Numbered from the stretch's first letter, positions 50,344-60,287 are shown. The stretch is 64,000 nucleotides of DNA from Legionellaceae bacterium (GCA_029213075.1 JARGPO010000066.1:42505-106504); one strand, 5' to 3'. The notes: a model not told the origin generated them from the sequence alone. Numbers and translations: made by a program.

Positions 50344-51528
50344 CTACAGTCTTAAACTATTATCCAAATCTGGGTTTTTATTAGGATCATTAGATTGAAG
50401 ATAACGTTTCGCTCCACCTTCATTCATCCCAATTAAGGATGTTAAATGCTTAATACAACGCTCCATTAAGACACGTGTAACCGGGTCAACCATAGCCAAT
50501 TTATTGTCTTCTTGTTTAAGGTACTTTTCTGGACTTGTTCTCCTCTTAAAAACCATCATACCTTTTGTAGGTGTTATATCAGACAATATATTCGCTCCAA
50601 AAAAATTTAATAAGAACCTATTCCTATTTTCTGTAATACCCCTTTCAATAAAAACAGGAGAAAAGGTAGTTGGTATTTCTCTACAAAGACTTTGAAAAGG
50701 TAATGACATATAGTTTTCATGAAGCTCCCTAATACCTCTTCCATAATTTTCAGAGTCATTAAGACGCAGATATTCAAATGTCATAAGAAAATGAGTAAAC
50801 GAATCACATCGTTCTATACTCCCCCACCCTGAGAATTTATTTGCTAATAAAGGATCTGAAGAGCCAGGTATAGCATCATAACCATACTCCCATATATCCA
50901 AAACATTCTTTCCAGCCAGTGGGTGATCACTTGGAAAGTTAACTTCTGTAAAAAAACTCCTTACCTGCGAAACACTTTCCTCTAGAGTTGTATAATGTTC
51001 TAGACCTTCATTAACCGAAAAATCCCTAATAGCTACATAATCAATGTATTGATTCCACACATTATTCCAAAAGGCTTTGTGAGAATCTTCTGGCTGATAA
51101 TGAATAACTTCGTGCAAAACAGAAGATAACGTCATTACAGACTTACCACCTGATTCTCGTAAACCAGCCACTAATATCATGGCCTCTTCAAGTGATGTGG
51201 TGAATATGATATCTTTACCAGATGATTGTCGCTTTGCTTCTTCAACCATTTCTGAAGAGATATCTACACCTATATAAGTTCTTTTCCTGTCAGAAAAACC
51301 AGCGTGTACATCTCTTTCATACTTTTCACGAAGCAAATCTCCTGTTGCACAACCAATGTCTAGAAAAATAACCACTTCATTACTATCAATAAAATCAAAA
51401 ATTTGAGATTTTTTACATAAATGACGCTTCATTCCTTCAGCATAATGATAAATATCATGCTGTTCACCAAGGCTTTCCGACGCACTAGGCGTATTAACTG
51501 TTATTGAATCAATTTTATCTGAAAACAT
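50344..51528 (-). CDS. SAM-dependent methyltransferase-like protein, lineage-specific
   Basis: A 394-residue soluble protein. Residues about 45-150 show a class I methyltransferase core: VVIFLDIGCATGDLLREKY (motif I), TYIGVDISSEMVEEAKR (motif II acidic end), DIIFTTSLEEA, and SVMTLSSVLHEVIHY (motif IV-V region). The remaining 240 residues (for example FSGWGSIERCDSFTHFLMTFEYLR) match nothing I know. It is isolated, with about 270 bases of non-coding sequence after guaB and 210 before minD. Substrate unknown; a host-directed or secondary-metabolite role is possible. Confidence 0.6.
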   Translation of the reverse strand: MFSDKIDSITVNTPSASESLGEQHDIYHYAEGMKRHLCKKSQIFDFIDSNEVVIFLDIGCATGDLLREKYERDVHAGFSDRKRTYIGVDISSEMVEEAKRQSSGKDIIFTTSLEEAMILVAGLRESGGKSVMTLSSVLHEVIHYQPEDSHKAFWNNVWNQYIDYVAIRDFSVNEGLEHYTTLEESVSQVRSFFTEVNFPSDHPLAGKNVLDIWEYGYDAIPGSSDPLLANKFSGWGSIERCDSFTHFLMTFEYLRLNDSENYGRGIRELHENYMSLPFQSLCREIPTTFSPVFIERGITENRNRFLLNFFGANILSDITPTKGMMVFKRRTSPEKYLKQEDNKLAMVDPVTRVLMERCIKHLTSLIGMNEGGAKRYLQSNDPNKNPDLDNSLRL

Positions 51529-51739
51529 AATGTAATTAGTGTATTAAAAACTCAATTATACAAGGATTGAAGATCAAAATATAGCTCTGTTGATAGTTTG
51601 TTTAACACAACCAGGAGTGCTCATAATAATAATTAACATAACCTAGTGACTAACATTAAAAGACAATAGCAATATGATGTAGACTTATATATGCATTGTT
51701 TGTTAAGCTAAATTATACACAACATATCTGCGAGTTTAA

Positions 51740-52597
51740 ATGAGCACAAAAAAGACAGGAACATCCCTAGCTAATATAATAGTTATCACCTCTGGAAAAG
51801 GAGGTGTAGGTAAGACCACATCTTCGGCAGCTATATCTATGGGGCTTGCCATGCGCGGTCACAAAACTGTTGTTATTGACTTTGATATTGGGCTTAGAAA
51901 TCTTGATATTATTATGGGTTGCGAACGCCGTGTGGTTTATGATTTCATTAATGTTATCAATGGTGAGGCAACTCTTAGGCAGGCTCTTGTTAAAGATAAG
52001 CGCATACCCGATCTTTATATACTTCCAGCCTCACAAACAAGAGATAAAGATGCACTTACTCTAGAGGGTGTTGAAAAAATATTTACTGAGCTCTCTAAAG
52101 AATTTGAATATATTATTTGCGACTCACCGGCTGGAATTGAAGCTGGTGCTTTAATGGCTATGCATTTTGCAGATCATGCAATTATCGTCACAAACCCAGA
52201 AATTTCATCGGTTAGAGATTCAGATAGAATCCTTGGCATATTGGCCAGTAAAACTAAAAGAGCAATAGAAGGAAAAGAGCCAATCAAAGAGCACTTGCTA
52301 ATTTCCAGATATAATCCAGAACGAGTTACTCAAGGAGAAATGCTTTCTGTGCAGGATATAAATGATATTTTAGCAATCAATTTAATTGGTATAATCCCTG
52401 AGTCTACAGCGGTTTTGAAAGCCTCAAACACCGGAACTCCTGTAGTTTTAGATGAAGCAAGCGACGCAGGCGCAGCATATCAAGACGCTATCGCTAGATT
52501 TTTAGGTGAAGATAGACCTATGAGATTCACCCAACCAGACCGCAGAGGACTCTTGAAGCGGATATTCGGTAAGCAAAAGGAGGGAGCCACAGCGTGA
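51740..52597 (+). CDS. minD: Septum-site determining ATPase MinD
   Basis: This membrane-cycling ATPase positions the division site. The 285-residue protein has the deviant Walker A IVITSGKGGVGKTT (about residues 14-27), IDFDIGLRNLDIIMGCERR, YIICDSPAGIEAGAL, and a C-terminal basic amphipathic tail (RRGLLKRIFGKQK). It starts at ATG after GAG. minE overlaps its stop. minC, normally upstream, is absent here. Confidence 0.97.
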   Translation: MSTKKTGTSLANIIVITSGKGGVGKTTSSAAISMGLAMRGHKTVVIDFDIGLRNLDIIMGCERRVVYDFINVINGEATLRQALVKDKRIPDLYILPASQTRDKDALTLEGVEKIFTELSKEFEYIICDSPAGIEAGALMAMHFADHAIIVTNPEISSVRDSDRILGILASKTKRAIEGKEPIKEHLLISRYNPERVTQGEMLSVQDINDILAINLIGIIPESTAVLKASNTGTPVVLDEASDAGAAYQDAIARFLGEDRPMRFTQPDRRGLLKRIFGKQKEGATA

Positions 52598-52881
52598 GCA
52601 TCTTAAATTTCCTAAGAAGAAGGAATACGACAACAGCATCTGTTGCTAAAGAAAGACTTCAGATAATTATTTCTCATGAGCGATCAGAGAGAAACACACC
52701 AAATTGTCTTCCAAAAATTCAAGACTTTCCAAAAATGCAAGAAGAAATACTTAATGTCATAACAAAATATGTAACGGTTGATAGAGATAAAGTGAGTGTT
52801 AACCTCGAAAGAGTTGGTGATAGCGCTGTTTTAGAATTAAATTTTGCTATGCCAGAGAATGCAGAGGCTGCTGTAGAATAA
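52594..52881 (+). CDS. minE: Cell division topological specificity factor MinE
   Basis: MinE stimulates MinD ATPase and drives oscillation. The 95-residue protein begins at a GTG overlapping the minD stop (GCGTGAGC), with MSILNFLRRR membrane-targeting helix, KERLQIIISHERSER (anti-MinCD) and the topological-specificity domain through KVSVNLERVGDSAVLELNFAMP. Translational coupling to minD is likely. Confidence 0.97.
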   Translation: MSILNFLRRRNTTTASVAKERLQIIISHERSERNTPNCLPKIQDFPKMQEEILNVITKYVTVDRDKVSVNLERVGDSAVLELNFAMPENAEAAVE

Positions 52882-52911
52882 TATAATTCAAAGTGATATT
52901 ACTTCAAAAGG

Positions 52912-53640
52912 ATGCGTAGTTTGGAGAAAAGAAATGAAGACGATGTGGGTGATAACAATACAGATTTAGCTGAGGATATCACTAAACATGTATATAAAAA
53001 TGGTCTTAAGAAATGCGTTACTTTTCCTGATTTAATTAAAGATGACGAAGAACATGACTATGATATTTTTTATCTTGATGACTTCTTCTTCTCTCCAATA
53101 TCTAGGGTCACAACCCCTGTAAATCGACATAGCCCTACTAAATTAGATAACAGAATCCCTGTAACAACAAGCTCTCCTAGAGCAAGATCTCCAGTAAAAT
53201 CCTATCAACACCAGAGAAGAAGGGCGACAGTTTATAGCAGTAATTCTCCAGACTTCTTTTTTGGAAATTTAAGTCCATATAAACATCTAGAAGATAGTAG
53301 CAAACAATTATCTAAAATTAAGTTATACCGGAAACGCAGGAAAAAGAGTTTTTTATCTATATTAAAAACTATTGCCAAAAACGGCCTAACCAAATTTGCC
53401 ATTTTTGGAATTTTCATGTTGCTTGCTGGAATAGTAACAATAGCTGTTTGCGCATCGTGTCCACATGCAGTAGCGATAGCCTTTGCGCCAGCTGTCAGTG
53501 TAACAGGGGCTCATGTTATAAGCAGTATTGTAGCAGGAATTGGATTTTTTATTACAGCAAAGGAAATATATAAAAACAATAAAAGCATCAGTCACTCTGA
53601 TACAAAAAACATTTGTGATTCAGAAATGAATATCTCATAA
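52912..53640 (+). CDS. Candidate membrane-targeting effector with SP/TP tract and two TM helices
   Basis: A 242-residue protein of no known family. The ATG at 52912 lies directly against AAAAGG; the TTG at 52921 has better spacing and may be the real start. The N-terminal half is acidic then disordered, with repeated Ser/Thr-Pro (VTTPVNRHSPTK, TSSPRARSPVK, SSNSPDFFFG) and an Arg/Lys patch. Near the C-terminus two hydrophobic helices (FAIFGIFMLLAGIVTIAVCA and IASIVAGIGFFITA-like) form a hairpin. Such soluble tail plus helix-pair layouts occur in secreted proteins inserted into host membranes. Function unknown. Confidence 0.55.
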   Translation: MRSLEKRNEDDVGDNNTDLAEDITKHVYKNGLKKCVTFPDLIKDDEEHDYDIFYLDDFFFSPISRVTTPVNRHSPTKLDNRIPVTTSSPRARSPVKSYQHQRRRATVYSSNSPDFFFGNLSPYKHLEDSSKQLSKIKLYRKRRKKSFLSILKTIAKNGLTKFAIFGIFMLLAGIVTIAVCASCPHAVAIAFAPAVSVTGAHVISSIVAGIGFFITAKEIYKNNKSISHSDTKNICDSEMNIS

Positions 53641-53837
53641 GAATATCCCCGCCAAACCAAACTCTGATTATACAAAATGCAAATATCACACTTAGATTCA
53701 CACGGATACTTGCAAAAATAATAAACATTTCTTCTTGTTGAGAATACACCCGATTTTAATATCTATGTTGATTAAATACTCAATATTGTGTACAATATAG
53801 CCTTTATGCCTAAATTTAACAACAAATGGAGCTGTGT

Positions 53838-54194
53838 ATGTCAAAAATAATTACTAGTGTATTAATGATTTGTTTAGCATACTTCCCTGCAACATCTTAC
53901 GCCGAAACAATGAATCTAACTCTAGCTAGCCACCAATCAAAAACAATTGCCAATAATTTTTTATGGACAATCAATGCAAACTGTACCATTCACTCAACTG
54001 AAGATGATAAAACTATTTTAGTTAGTTCAGTAAAAAGTGGTAGCAAAATTAATGGTAATACCCTAATCTCAGGACATAAAACATCTGTAAAAGTTAATGA
54101 TAACGATGTTATTGTAGTCAGCGCAGAACCAGGAGCCAAGGTATCGATTATTAATACTAGCTCTAAACCAATTAAAGCATGTTGTTCGACATAA
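53838..54194 (+). CDS. Small secreted protein, unknown family
   Basis: 118 residues from ATG 53838 (GGAG six to eight bases upstream; an earlier in-frame ATG lacks one). A clear signal peptide (MSKIITSVLMICLAYFPATSYA) is cut before ETMNLTLASHQS. The mature part is about 96 residues, beta-rich in appearance, with Cys in NANCTIH and a terminal ACCST. It is followed after 12 bases by the next gene with GGGG as SD, so the two may be cotranscribed. No homologue is recognised. Confidence 0.6.
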   Translation: MSKIITSVLMICLAYFPATSYAETMNLTLASHQSKTIANNFLWTINANCTIHSTEDDKTILVSSVKSGSKINGNTLISGHKTSVKVNDNDVIVVSAEPGAKVSIINTSSKPIKACCST

Positions 54195-54206
54195 ATAGGG
54201 GATACT

Positions 54207-54644
54207 ATGCTAGAGAAAATAACTGGGTCTGATATCAATACGATAACTGTCGGCCCAATTTATAAAGTTAGATGTCTAAGGTATATTGATATGGACACTG
54301 ATTCAGAAATTAAAAAGCTTAATATAAGTATCTATGAAAGTGGAAACTTCTATTTATTTCTAGAATTAAATCTAGAGTCATATAATACCATTAATCAATA
54401 CATTGGATCAGCAAGTATAGCGAGTATTGACACAACTGCAGAAGCATCGCATACGATTCACTTAAGATTTGATGAGAGCAAACATGGTGAGTTTTATGAT
54501 TTATTAGGAAAAATACACCGCGCATGCCCAAATTTCATACCAGTTCGAGACTCATTTATTACAGAAATTACACCTTATATACAACCAGCTTCTACAAGCA
54601 CAGAATCAACATCATATATACTAGGGTCTATTGACAATTGGTGA
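54207..54644 (+). CDS. Unknown 145-residue protein truncated by a miniature element
   Basis: ATG after TAGGGGATACT. The product MLEKITGSDINTITVG... is a small alpha/beta soluble protein of no recognised family. Its last residues (GSIDNW) and TGA are encoded by the terminal repeat of the element starting at 54624, so the native C-terminus was probably lost or replaced. Whether the remainder is functional cannot be told from sequence. Confidence 0.6.
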   Translation: MLEKITGSDINTITVGPIYKVRCLRYIDMDTDSEIKKLNISIYESGNFYLFLELNLESYNTINQYIGSASIASIDTTAEASHTIHLRFDESKHGEFYDLLGKIHRACPNFIPVRDSFITEITPYIQPASTSTESTSYILGSIDNW

Positions 54645-54782
54645 CACGGCCAAAAACCAGGCTAATTTAGCACAAATTTTAACTTGAGTGAGGCGAATAG
54701 CCAGCTCTATTTAACGAACTCAAGCTGAAATTTGGGCAAATTAGCCTGGTTTTTGACTCTCGCCCCAATTGTCAACAGACCC
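54624..54782 (-). mobile_element. Complete palindromic miniature element, copy B (159 bp)
   Basis: The same family as 22682-22841 but inserted in the opposite orientation: its interior reads as the reverse complement of copy A. The left TIR differs by one base (GGGTCTATTGACAATTGG) and TA flanks both ends. It lies between the 145-residue frame, whose stop it supplies, and the end of korB. Confidence 0.92.
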
Positions 54783-54806
54783 TAGATAAAATGACCAAAT
54801 AATAAA

Positions 54807-55778
54807 TCAAGTCTGTTTAAAGATTGATTTGCTACGAAATAAATTAGCCAAGTCTTGTTTGTTTTTTGTTATTTCTGTAGTTAAGTCAAAGATTGGTCTC
54901 TTTTTCTGATAATATACACCTAATGGTACCGGAAATTCAGGTGGAACTAAATTTCCCAAGCGAATTGCTGACATTAAATCACTTGCATCATGCCGATACA
55001 TGCAGGCATCTGATGCGGGCATTACCTCTAACTTATCTGAATTTAAAGCTAGCCCCTTGCATTTATCACTGCCAAATAACATCGGCTCACCATCTTGAAG
55101 CACAACAGTATTTTCAGCTCGATTAGATTTTATGGAAAACCCATCAAAAGCACCCTCATGAAAGATATGACAATCTTGATATATTTCAACTAAAGAACAC
55201 CCCTGATGCTCATACGCTTGCTTTAGAACTGTCTTTAGATGGTTAGGATCTTTATCAACGGCTCTAGCCACAAAACTTGCTCCCGCCGCTAATGCTAAAC
55301 CAACTGGATTAACAGGTAATCCTTGAACCCCATGAGGTGATGTCTTAGTTATGTGATCTTGTGTTGAGGTCGGGGAAAACTGACCTTTAGTTAGACCATA
55401 AACTTGATTGTTAATTAATAAAATATTCACATTCAAATTTCTTCGTAGACAGTGTATAAAGTGATTACCACCAATACTTAACGCATCACCATCTCCAGTT
55501 ATTACCCAAACAGTTAAATCGTCTCGCATGGACTTTAAACCTGTGGCCACAGCCAGAGCTCGACCATGAATGGTATGAAATCCAAAAGTATTCATGTAAT
55601 AAGGTAGACGACCTGCGCAACCAATGCCAGATATAAATACGTGCTTTTCAGGAGCTACGTTTAATTCTGGTAGCAGTTTTTGAATAGCCGCAAGAATAGC
55701 GTAGTCACCACAGCCTGGACACCAGCGAACTTCATTATTATTAACAAAATCAGCACGTTTATAAGTTTTATCATTCAT
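54807..55778 (-). CDS. korB: 2-oxoacid:ferredoxin oxidoreductase, beta subunit
   Basis: The thiamine-diphosphate subunit of a KorAB-type enzyme that oxidises 2-oxoglutarate (or another 2-oxoacid) to the acyl-CoA. The 323-residue protein has VRWCPGCGDYAIL, the TPP motif GDGDALSIGGNHFIHCLRRNLNVNILLINNQVYGLTKGQ (read in sections), and no extra ferredoxin domain. Start at ATG 55778 with AAGGTG upstream; a GTG three codons earlier is possible. It overlaps korA. Substrate is inferred from subfamily. Confidence 0.92.
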   Translation of the reverse strand: MNDKTYKRADFVNNNEVRWCPGCGDYAILAAIQKLLPELNVAPEKHVFISGIGCAGRLPYYMNTFGFHTIHGRALAVATGLKSMRDDLTVWVITGDGDALSIGGNHFIHCLRRNLNVNILLINNQVYGLTKGQFSPTSTQDHITKTSPHGVQGLPVNPVGLALAAGASFVARAVDKDPNHLKTVLKQAYEHQGCSLVEIYQDCHIFHEGAFDGFSIKSNRAENTVVLQDGEPMLFGSDKCKGLALNSDKLEVMPASDACMYRHDASDLMSAIRLGNLVPPEFPVPLGVYYQKKRPIFDLTTEITKNKQDLANLFRSKSIFKQT

Positions 55779-57591
55779 TGGTTGCACCTTCTAAACTCTT
55801 TTTAATTTGACTAACTAAAAATCCCACTGAAAAAGGTTGCCCATTACACTGGCTAATTAGTTTTGCATCAACTAAATAAGTAGCTCTTAACTCATGAAAT
55901 AAATGACCAGAATTTAATTCTGCTACAAACACATGCTGATAGGAACGCAATAGATCACCTAGATCACTCGGCAGAGGATACATGTGTCGTAAATTCATAC
56001 AAGCAATTGCCATGCCTTCTTCAGCCAACTCAAGCATTGCAGCCTTTGTACTTCCATAGGTGCTACCCCAACCAATTAGCAATACCGATGATTTATCATC
56101 CCCTTCTATAATTAACTTTGGATATTCTTTTGCGATACCAGCTACTTTCTGAGACCTTAATTCAACCATCTGCTGATGATTGCGAGCATCATAACTAACA
56201 GCGCCAAATTCTCCCTGCTTTTCAAGTCCACCTAACTGATGAACGAATCCTAAACTACCAGGGATATTCCAGCTTCTACTTAAATTTTCATCCCTTTGAA
56301 ATGGCTTAGGATTGGTATTTTGTGAAATGAGAGGAAATTTTATGGTTTCAATATCAGGTATCATCCATGGTTCAGCAGCAACTGCCAAATAGGCGTCTAT
56401 TAAAACTATAACTGGAGTCATGTATTTAGTTGCAATAGAAAAAGCCTCTATAATCGTATAAAAGCAATCAGCTGGGGTTTTTGCTGCTAAAACTGGAAGT
56501 GGAGCCTCCCCATGCCGACCATACAAGGCATGATGTAAATCACTCTGGCCTGTTTTGGTTGGAAGACCGGTGGATGCCCCTGCCCGTGAGACATTTAATA
56601 TAACTAATGGTAGTTCTGATACAATGGCTAATCCAATACTTTCGCTTTTCAAATCAAGACCTGGACCAGAAGTACAAGTTAAAGCAAGGCTGCCACCAAA
56701 AGCAGCACCTAAACACGCGCAACTTGCGGCAATCTCATCTTCTGCCTGAAAAAGCTCGACACCATACTCAGAAAAATTAGAGCACCCCTCTAGAATGGCT
56801 GATGCAGGAGTAATTGGATATCCAGCAACAAGTGCTTTGGTATTAGTGCCCACAGCAAGAGCAGCCATAGCCAATGCTACTGCTTCAACGCCTGTAATTT
56901 GACGATATTCACCAGCAGTCCTATCTACTTGCCCAAGCATATAAGGTCTTCGAATCAACTCTAATGTCATAGAGTAGTTATAACCTGCCTGCAGTGATAG
57001 TTTGTTGGCTTTAGCTATAGCAGGATTTTTAACGAATTTGTTTTCAATAAAATTTAAGCAATTATCAATTGATAAATCAAATAACCATAAGACCATACCT
57101 AATACGTAAAAATTTTTAGATTTTTTTGCCTCAGAGTGAGAAATATCAACCCCATCGACAGCCTGCAAAGTGTTTTTAACGAGAGACAAGCTAATTACCT
57201 GGTATATGGAATACGCACTATCTAAAAAATCTGGCGTTAGACCGGCCTTTTCCCAATCTTTGGCTTCCATGCTATCTTCATTAACAATAAGTAAACCATT
57301 ATGATTTAGAAATTGTAGAGAGTTTTTCAAAGCAGCAGGATTAAGAGCCACTAAAACATCCAATGACTCTCCTGCTGTGAAAATAGCATGCTCAGACATT
57401 GCCAATTGAAATCCAGATACCCCAGCAACACTTCCCGCTGGAGCCCTAATTTCAGCTGGAAAATCTGGAAGAGTTCGAACGTCTTTCCCAGACAAAGCTG
57501 CTGTTATTGTTAGTTGCTCTCCAACTAATTGAACTCCATCGCCTGAATCACCTGTTAGACGAATTACTATTGGATCTATTGTAGGTATCAT
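55771..57591 (-). CDS. korA: 2-oxoacid:ferredoxin oxidoreductase, fused gamma-alpha subunit
   Basis: A 606-residue KorA. The N-terminal gamma domain begins [20 protein letters not shown]. The alpha or pyrimidine-binding domain starts around residue 215 ([34 protein letters not shown]) and includes [21 protein letters not shown] and [18 protein letters not shown]. It would form the two-subunit enzyme with KorB. Such enzymes are used instead of, or beside, 2-oxoglutarate dehydrogenase. It overlaps the 3' end of pdxJ by 44 bases. Confidence 0.93.
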   Translation of the reverse strand: MIPTIDPIVIRLTGDSGDGVQLVGEQLTITAALSGKDVRTLPDFPAEIRAPAGSVAGVSGFQLAMSEHAIFTAGESLDVLVALNPAALKNSLQFLNHNGLLIVNEDSMEAKDWEKAGLTPDFLDSAYSIYQVISLSLVKNTLQAVDGVDISHSEAKKSKNFYVLGMVLWLFDLSIDNCLNFIENKFVKNPAIAKANKLSLQAGYNYSMTLELIRRPYMLGQVDRTAGEYRQITGVEAVALAMAALAVGTNTKALVAGYPITPASAILEGCSNFSEYGVELFQAEDEIAASCACLGAAFGGSLALTCTSGPGLDLKSESIGLAIVSELPLVILNVSRAGASTGLPTKTGQSDLHHALYGRHGEAPLPVLAAKTPADCFYTIIEAFSIATKYMTPVIVLIDAYLAVAAEPWMIPDIETIKFPLISQNTNPKPFQRDENLSRSWNIPGSLGFVHQLGGLEKQGEFGAVSYDARNHQQMVELRSQKVAGIAKEYPKLIIEGDDKSSVLLIGWGSTYGSTKAAMLELAEEGMAIACMNLRHMYPLPSDLGDLLRSYQHVFVAELNSGHLFHELRATYLVDAKLISQCNGQPFSVGFLVSQIKKSLEGATNE

Positions 57592-58321
57592 CCCGTGCTT
57601 CCCGCATCAATTGAATCATACGCATAACTGCTTCTTTAAAGCCACAAAAAAGAGCTTTTGCCACTATGGCATGACCAATATTTAATTCATAGAATACATC
57701 AATTGCGGCAATTGGTTGAACATTATGATAATGCAAACCATGTCCACCATTCACCACTAACCCTAGAGTATCAGCATATTCAGCTGCTTGTCTAATTCTA
57801 TGTAATTCCTCTAGCTGGTTTTCTTTATTAGTAGCATTTGCGTAACTACCTGTATGAATTTCAATTGTAGTTGCACCAGACTCGCGAGATTTGTCAATTT
57901 GCTTAAAATCCGGATCAATAAATAAAGAAACGTCGCTTGAATTCTTCTGCATTCTCTCTACGGCATTAGCAATAGCTCTGTAGTTAGAAATAACATCAAG
58001 TCCACCCTCAGTCGTTAACTCTTCTCGTTTTTCAGGTACAAAACAAACATGTTCTGGGCATATTTCATCAGCAAAATCGAGCATTTCACTGGTAACTGCC
58101 ATTTCAAGATTCATTCTAGTTTGTAATACTTGCTTGATTAAGCGAACATCACGCTCATTGATATGCCTTCGGTCTTCACGCATGTGTAGTGTAATACCAT
58201 CTGCACCGGCATCTTCGGCATCTATTACTGCTTGAACTGGATCTGGATATGCGCATCCTCGTGCTTCTCTTAACGTGGCAATGTGGTCAACATTCACCCC
58301 TAACAAAACTTTCTTAGACAT
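57548..58321 (-). CDS. pdxJ: Pyridoxine 5'-phosphate synthase
   Basis: The product closes the pyridoxine ring from 1-deoxyxylulose-5-phosphate and 3-amino-2-oxopropyl phosphate. The 257-residue protein has [39 protein letters not shown] and [12 protein letters not shown]. The usual C-terminus ends near [11 protein letters not shown]; here about 14 further Ser/Asn/Arg-rich residues run into korA, so the stop codon seems to have moved downstream. Confidence 0.96.
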   Translation of the reverse strand: MSKKVLLGVNVDHIATLREARGCAYPDPVQAVIDAEDAGADGITLHMREDRRHINERDVRLIKQVLQTRMNLEMAVTSEMLDFADEICPEHVCFVPEKREELTTEGGLDVISNYRAIANAVERMQKNSSDVSLFIDPDFKQIDKSRESGATTIEIHTGSYANATNKENQLEELHRIRQAAEYADTLGLVVNGGHGLHYHNVQPIAAIDVFYELNIGHAIVAKALFCGFKEAVMRMIQLMREARDDTYNRSNSNSSNR

Positions 58322-58480
58322 TAATGGTTCGCCTCAACTGATAAATTTAGCAGTCTAATACAAAACCATAATTAAATGTAACTATATTCTGAGAAAAAGT
58401 AGTTGGACTCTACAACGAGTGTATCTATTTTTTATCAGAATACAGTTACGAACCTTATGTTAACTCTATTAACTAAGCAC

Positions 58481-58801
58481 TTAACCTGGCTTAGGCTTGT
58501 TATCAATATCTTCATCATCGGACACTTTCTCACCCTTGCTCTTAAACCAATTCGCCCAACTTGATGATTGTTTAAATGATTGCTTAGATTCTTGTTTAGG
58601 CTTTGATTCAGGATAACCCCGGGTTCTCTCTTCTTTTGTTGCAAAAGAATCTTTATCCCCTAGTATTTCATGCTCGCCATCTTGACCACCTAGCAATGAA
58701 TCTTCTTCACTTGAAACTGACATTTCATCATCAGTGACATCAAACTCTGGTTCATCTTCGTAATCTCCCGTTCTAGTCCGGGTATATGTGTCCTTACTCA
58801 T
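58481..58801 (-). CDS. Small acidic disordered protein, unknown
   Basis: 106 residues behind a very strong SD (AAGGAGGATCTTC-ATG). The N-terminal half is rich in Asp, Glu, Ser and Thr (EDEPEFDVTDDEMSVSSEEDSLL); the C-terminal half is rich in Lys, Ser and Gln with an isolated SSWANWFKSKG motif. There is no signal peptide or membrane helix. Predicted disordered. No family is recognised; it could be a small translocated protein or a nucleic-acid or protein-binding adaptor. Confidence 0.6.
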   Translation of the reverse strand: MSKDTYTRTRTGDYEDEPEFDVTDDEMSVSSEEDSLLGGQDGEHEILGDKDSFATKEERTRGYPESKPKQESKQSFKQSSSWANWFKSKGEKVSDDEDIDNKPKPG

Positions 58802-58917
58802 GAAGATCCTCCTTAATAATTAAATATTAAACTACATTTAATTAAACTAAGTATAGAACACTATGTTGATTTTTTACATATAAAGGATGAAATTAAATCT
58901 TAATTATCACCTAGACC

Positions 58918-60285
58918 TTATAAACAAAGCCTCCATACTGTTCCAGAAGAAGTATCTTCGAGCTCAATTCCATCATCAAGAAGATTTTTTCTTATTTCAT
59001 CTGCTAGTTGCCAGTTTTTATCTTGACGAGCTCTTTCTCTATCTTTAATTAACTGAGATATTGTCTCTGGTTCTATAGGTAAGTTTTTTAGCCAGGTCTG
59101 TAGAAATATTTCTGGATTCTCTCCTAGAATTCCTAAAACTTTCGATAGACTTTTTAATGTGTTAGCAAGCTTTACTGATTTGGTTTTATTTACTTCATGA
59201 CTTAATTGAAAAAGAACAGACAAAGCAATAGGCGTATTAATATCATCTTCCATTGCATCATTAAATTTAGACTCCCAAATTTCATCGACTTCTTCTGTAT
59301 TAATATCAATATCTTTAATGGCCTGATAAAGCCTAACTAACGCCCTACCTGCATTTATTATATTATCTTTTGAATAATTAAGAGGACTGCGATAATGACT
59401 GCTTAATAAGAAATATCTTATTACCTCAGGATTATAATCCTTTAAAATATCTTTAATGGTATAAAAATTGCCCGTAGATTTAGACATTTTCTCGTTATTA
59501 ATTTGCAGCATTCCTGAGTGCAGCCAGTAGTTAGCAAAAGTCTTACAGCTTGCCCCTTCACTCTGGGCAATTTCATTTTCATGATGTGGAAACTGTAAAT
59601 CAAGACCACCACCATGAATATCAAACTGCTCACCAAGTTCGCAGCTAGCCATTGCCGAGCATTCTATATGCCAACCAGGACGACCATTACCCCATGGTGA
59701 AGTCCAGAACGGCTCATTCTCTTTAGCTTTCTTCCAGAGCACAAAATCAAGAGGTGAGCGCTTTTCTTCAACTATGTCGATTCTTGCTCCAGCGACTAAT
59801 CCGTCTAAATCCTTTTGAGACAACTTTCCGTATTCTTTAAATTTAGCCACCTCATAGTACACATCACCATTATCGCTAACATATGCGTGCTCAGACTTAA
59901 TCAAACGTTCAATCAAGGATATAATGTTATCCATATGTTCAGTTGCTTTTGGCTCTGAATCAGGCGGTAGAATCAAAAGCTCTCGCTCATCAGCGTGCAT
60001 TTCATCAATGTATTTATCGGTTAATTCATCAATAGAAATATTTAGCTCATTTGCTCGATTAATTATTTTATCATCAATATCAGTGATATTTCGTACATAT
60101 TTAAGAGAATAACCAGAACTTCGTAAAAACCTAGCTATAACATCGAAACAAACCATAGAACGAGCATGGCCTAAATGGCAAAAATCATATACAGTCATAC
60201 CACAAACATACATACTGATTTTACCATCTTGCATTGGTACAAAAGTTTCTTTAGTTCTACTTAAAGAGTTATATAAAGTTAACAT
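58918..60285 (-). CDS. cysS: Cysteinyl-tRNA synthetase
   Basis: The product charges tRNA-Cys. The 455-residue class I enzyme has [18 protein letters not shown] (zinc Cys and HIGH), the zinc ligands in [11 protein letters not shown] and [17 protein letters not shown], and [12 protein letters not shown]. The C-terminal anticodon domain is present. It starts two bases after glnS, forming truA-glnS-cysS. Confidence 0.97.
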   Translation of the reverse strand: MLTLYNSLSRTKETFVPMQDGKISMYVCGMTVYDFCHLGHARSMVCFDVIARFLRSSGYSLKYVRNITDIDDKIINRANELNISIDELTDKYIDEMHADERELLILPPDSEPKATEHMDNIISLIERLIKSEHAYVSDNGDVYYEVAKFKEYGKLSQKDLDGLVAGARIDIVEEKRSPLDFVLWKKAKENEPFWTSPWGNGRPGWHIECSAMASCELGEQFDIHGGGLDLQFPHHENEIAQSEGASCKTFANYWLHSGMLQINNEKMSKSTGNFYTIKDILKDYNPEVIRYFLLSSHYRSPLNYSKDNIINAGRALVRLYQAIKDIDINTEEVDEIWESKFNDAMEDDINTPIALSVLFQLSHEVNKTKSVKLANTLKSLSKVLGILGENPEIFLQTWLKNLPIEPETISQLIKDRERARQDKNWQLADEIRKNLLDDGIELEDTSSGTVWRLCL

Positions 60286-60287
60286 AT

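Noticed and set aside
53838..54194. ACCST at the C-terminus as a second CaaX box
   Set aside because: Cys-Cys-Ser-Thr lacks the two aliphatic residues, and the protein is exported by a Sec signal, so prenylation is not expected.
53990..54238. Minus-strand frame opposite the small secreted protein
   Set aside because: The plus strand has a signal peptide and SD; the minus frame has neither.
58435..58644. Minus-strand frame of 69 codons overlapping the acidic protein gene
   Set aside because: It is in a different frame of the gene at 58481-58801, which has a far better SD and start.
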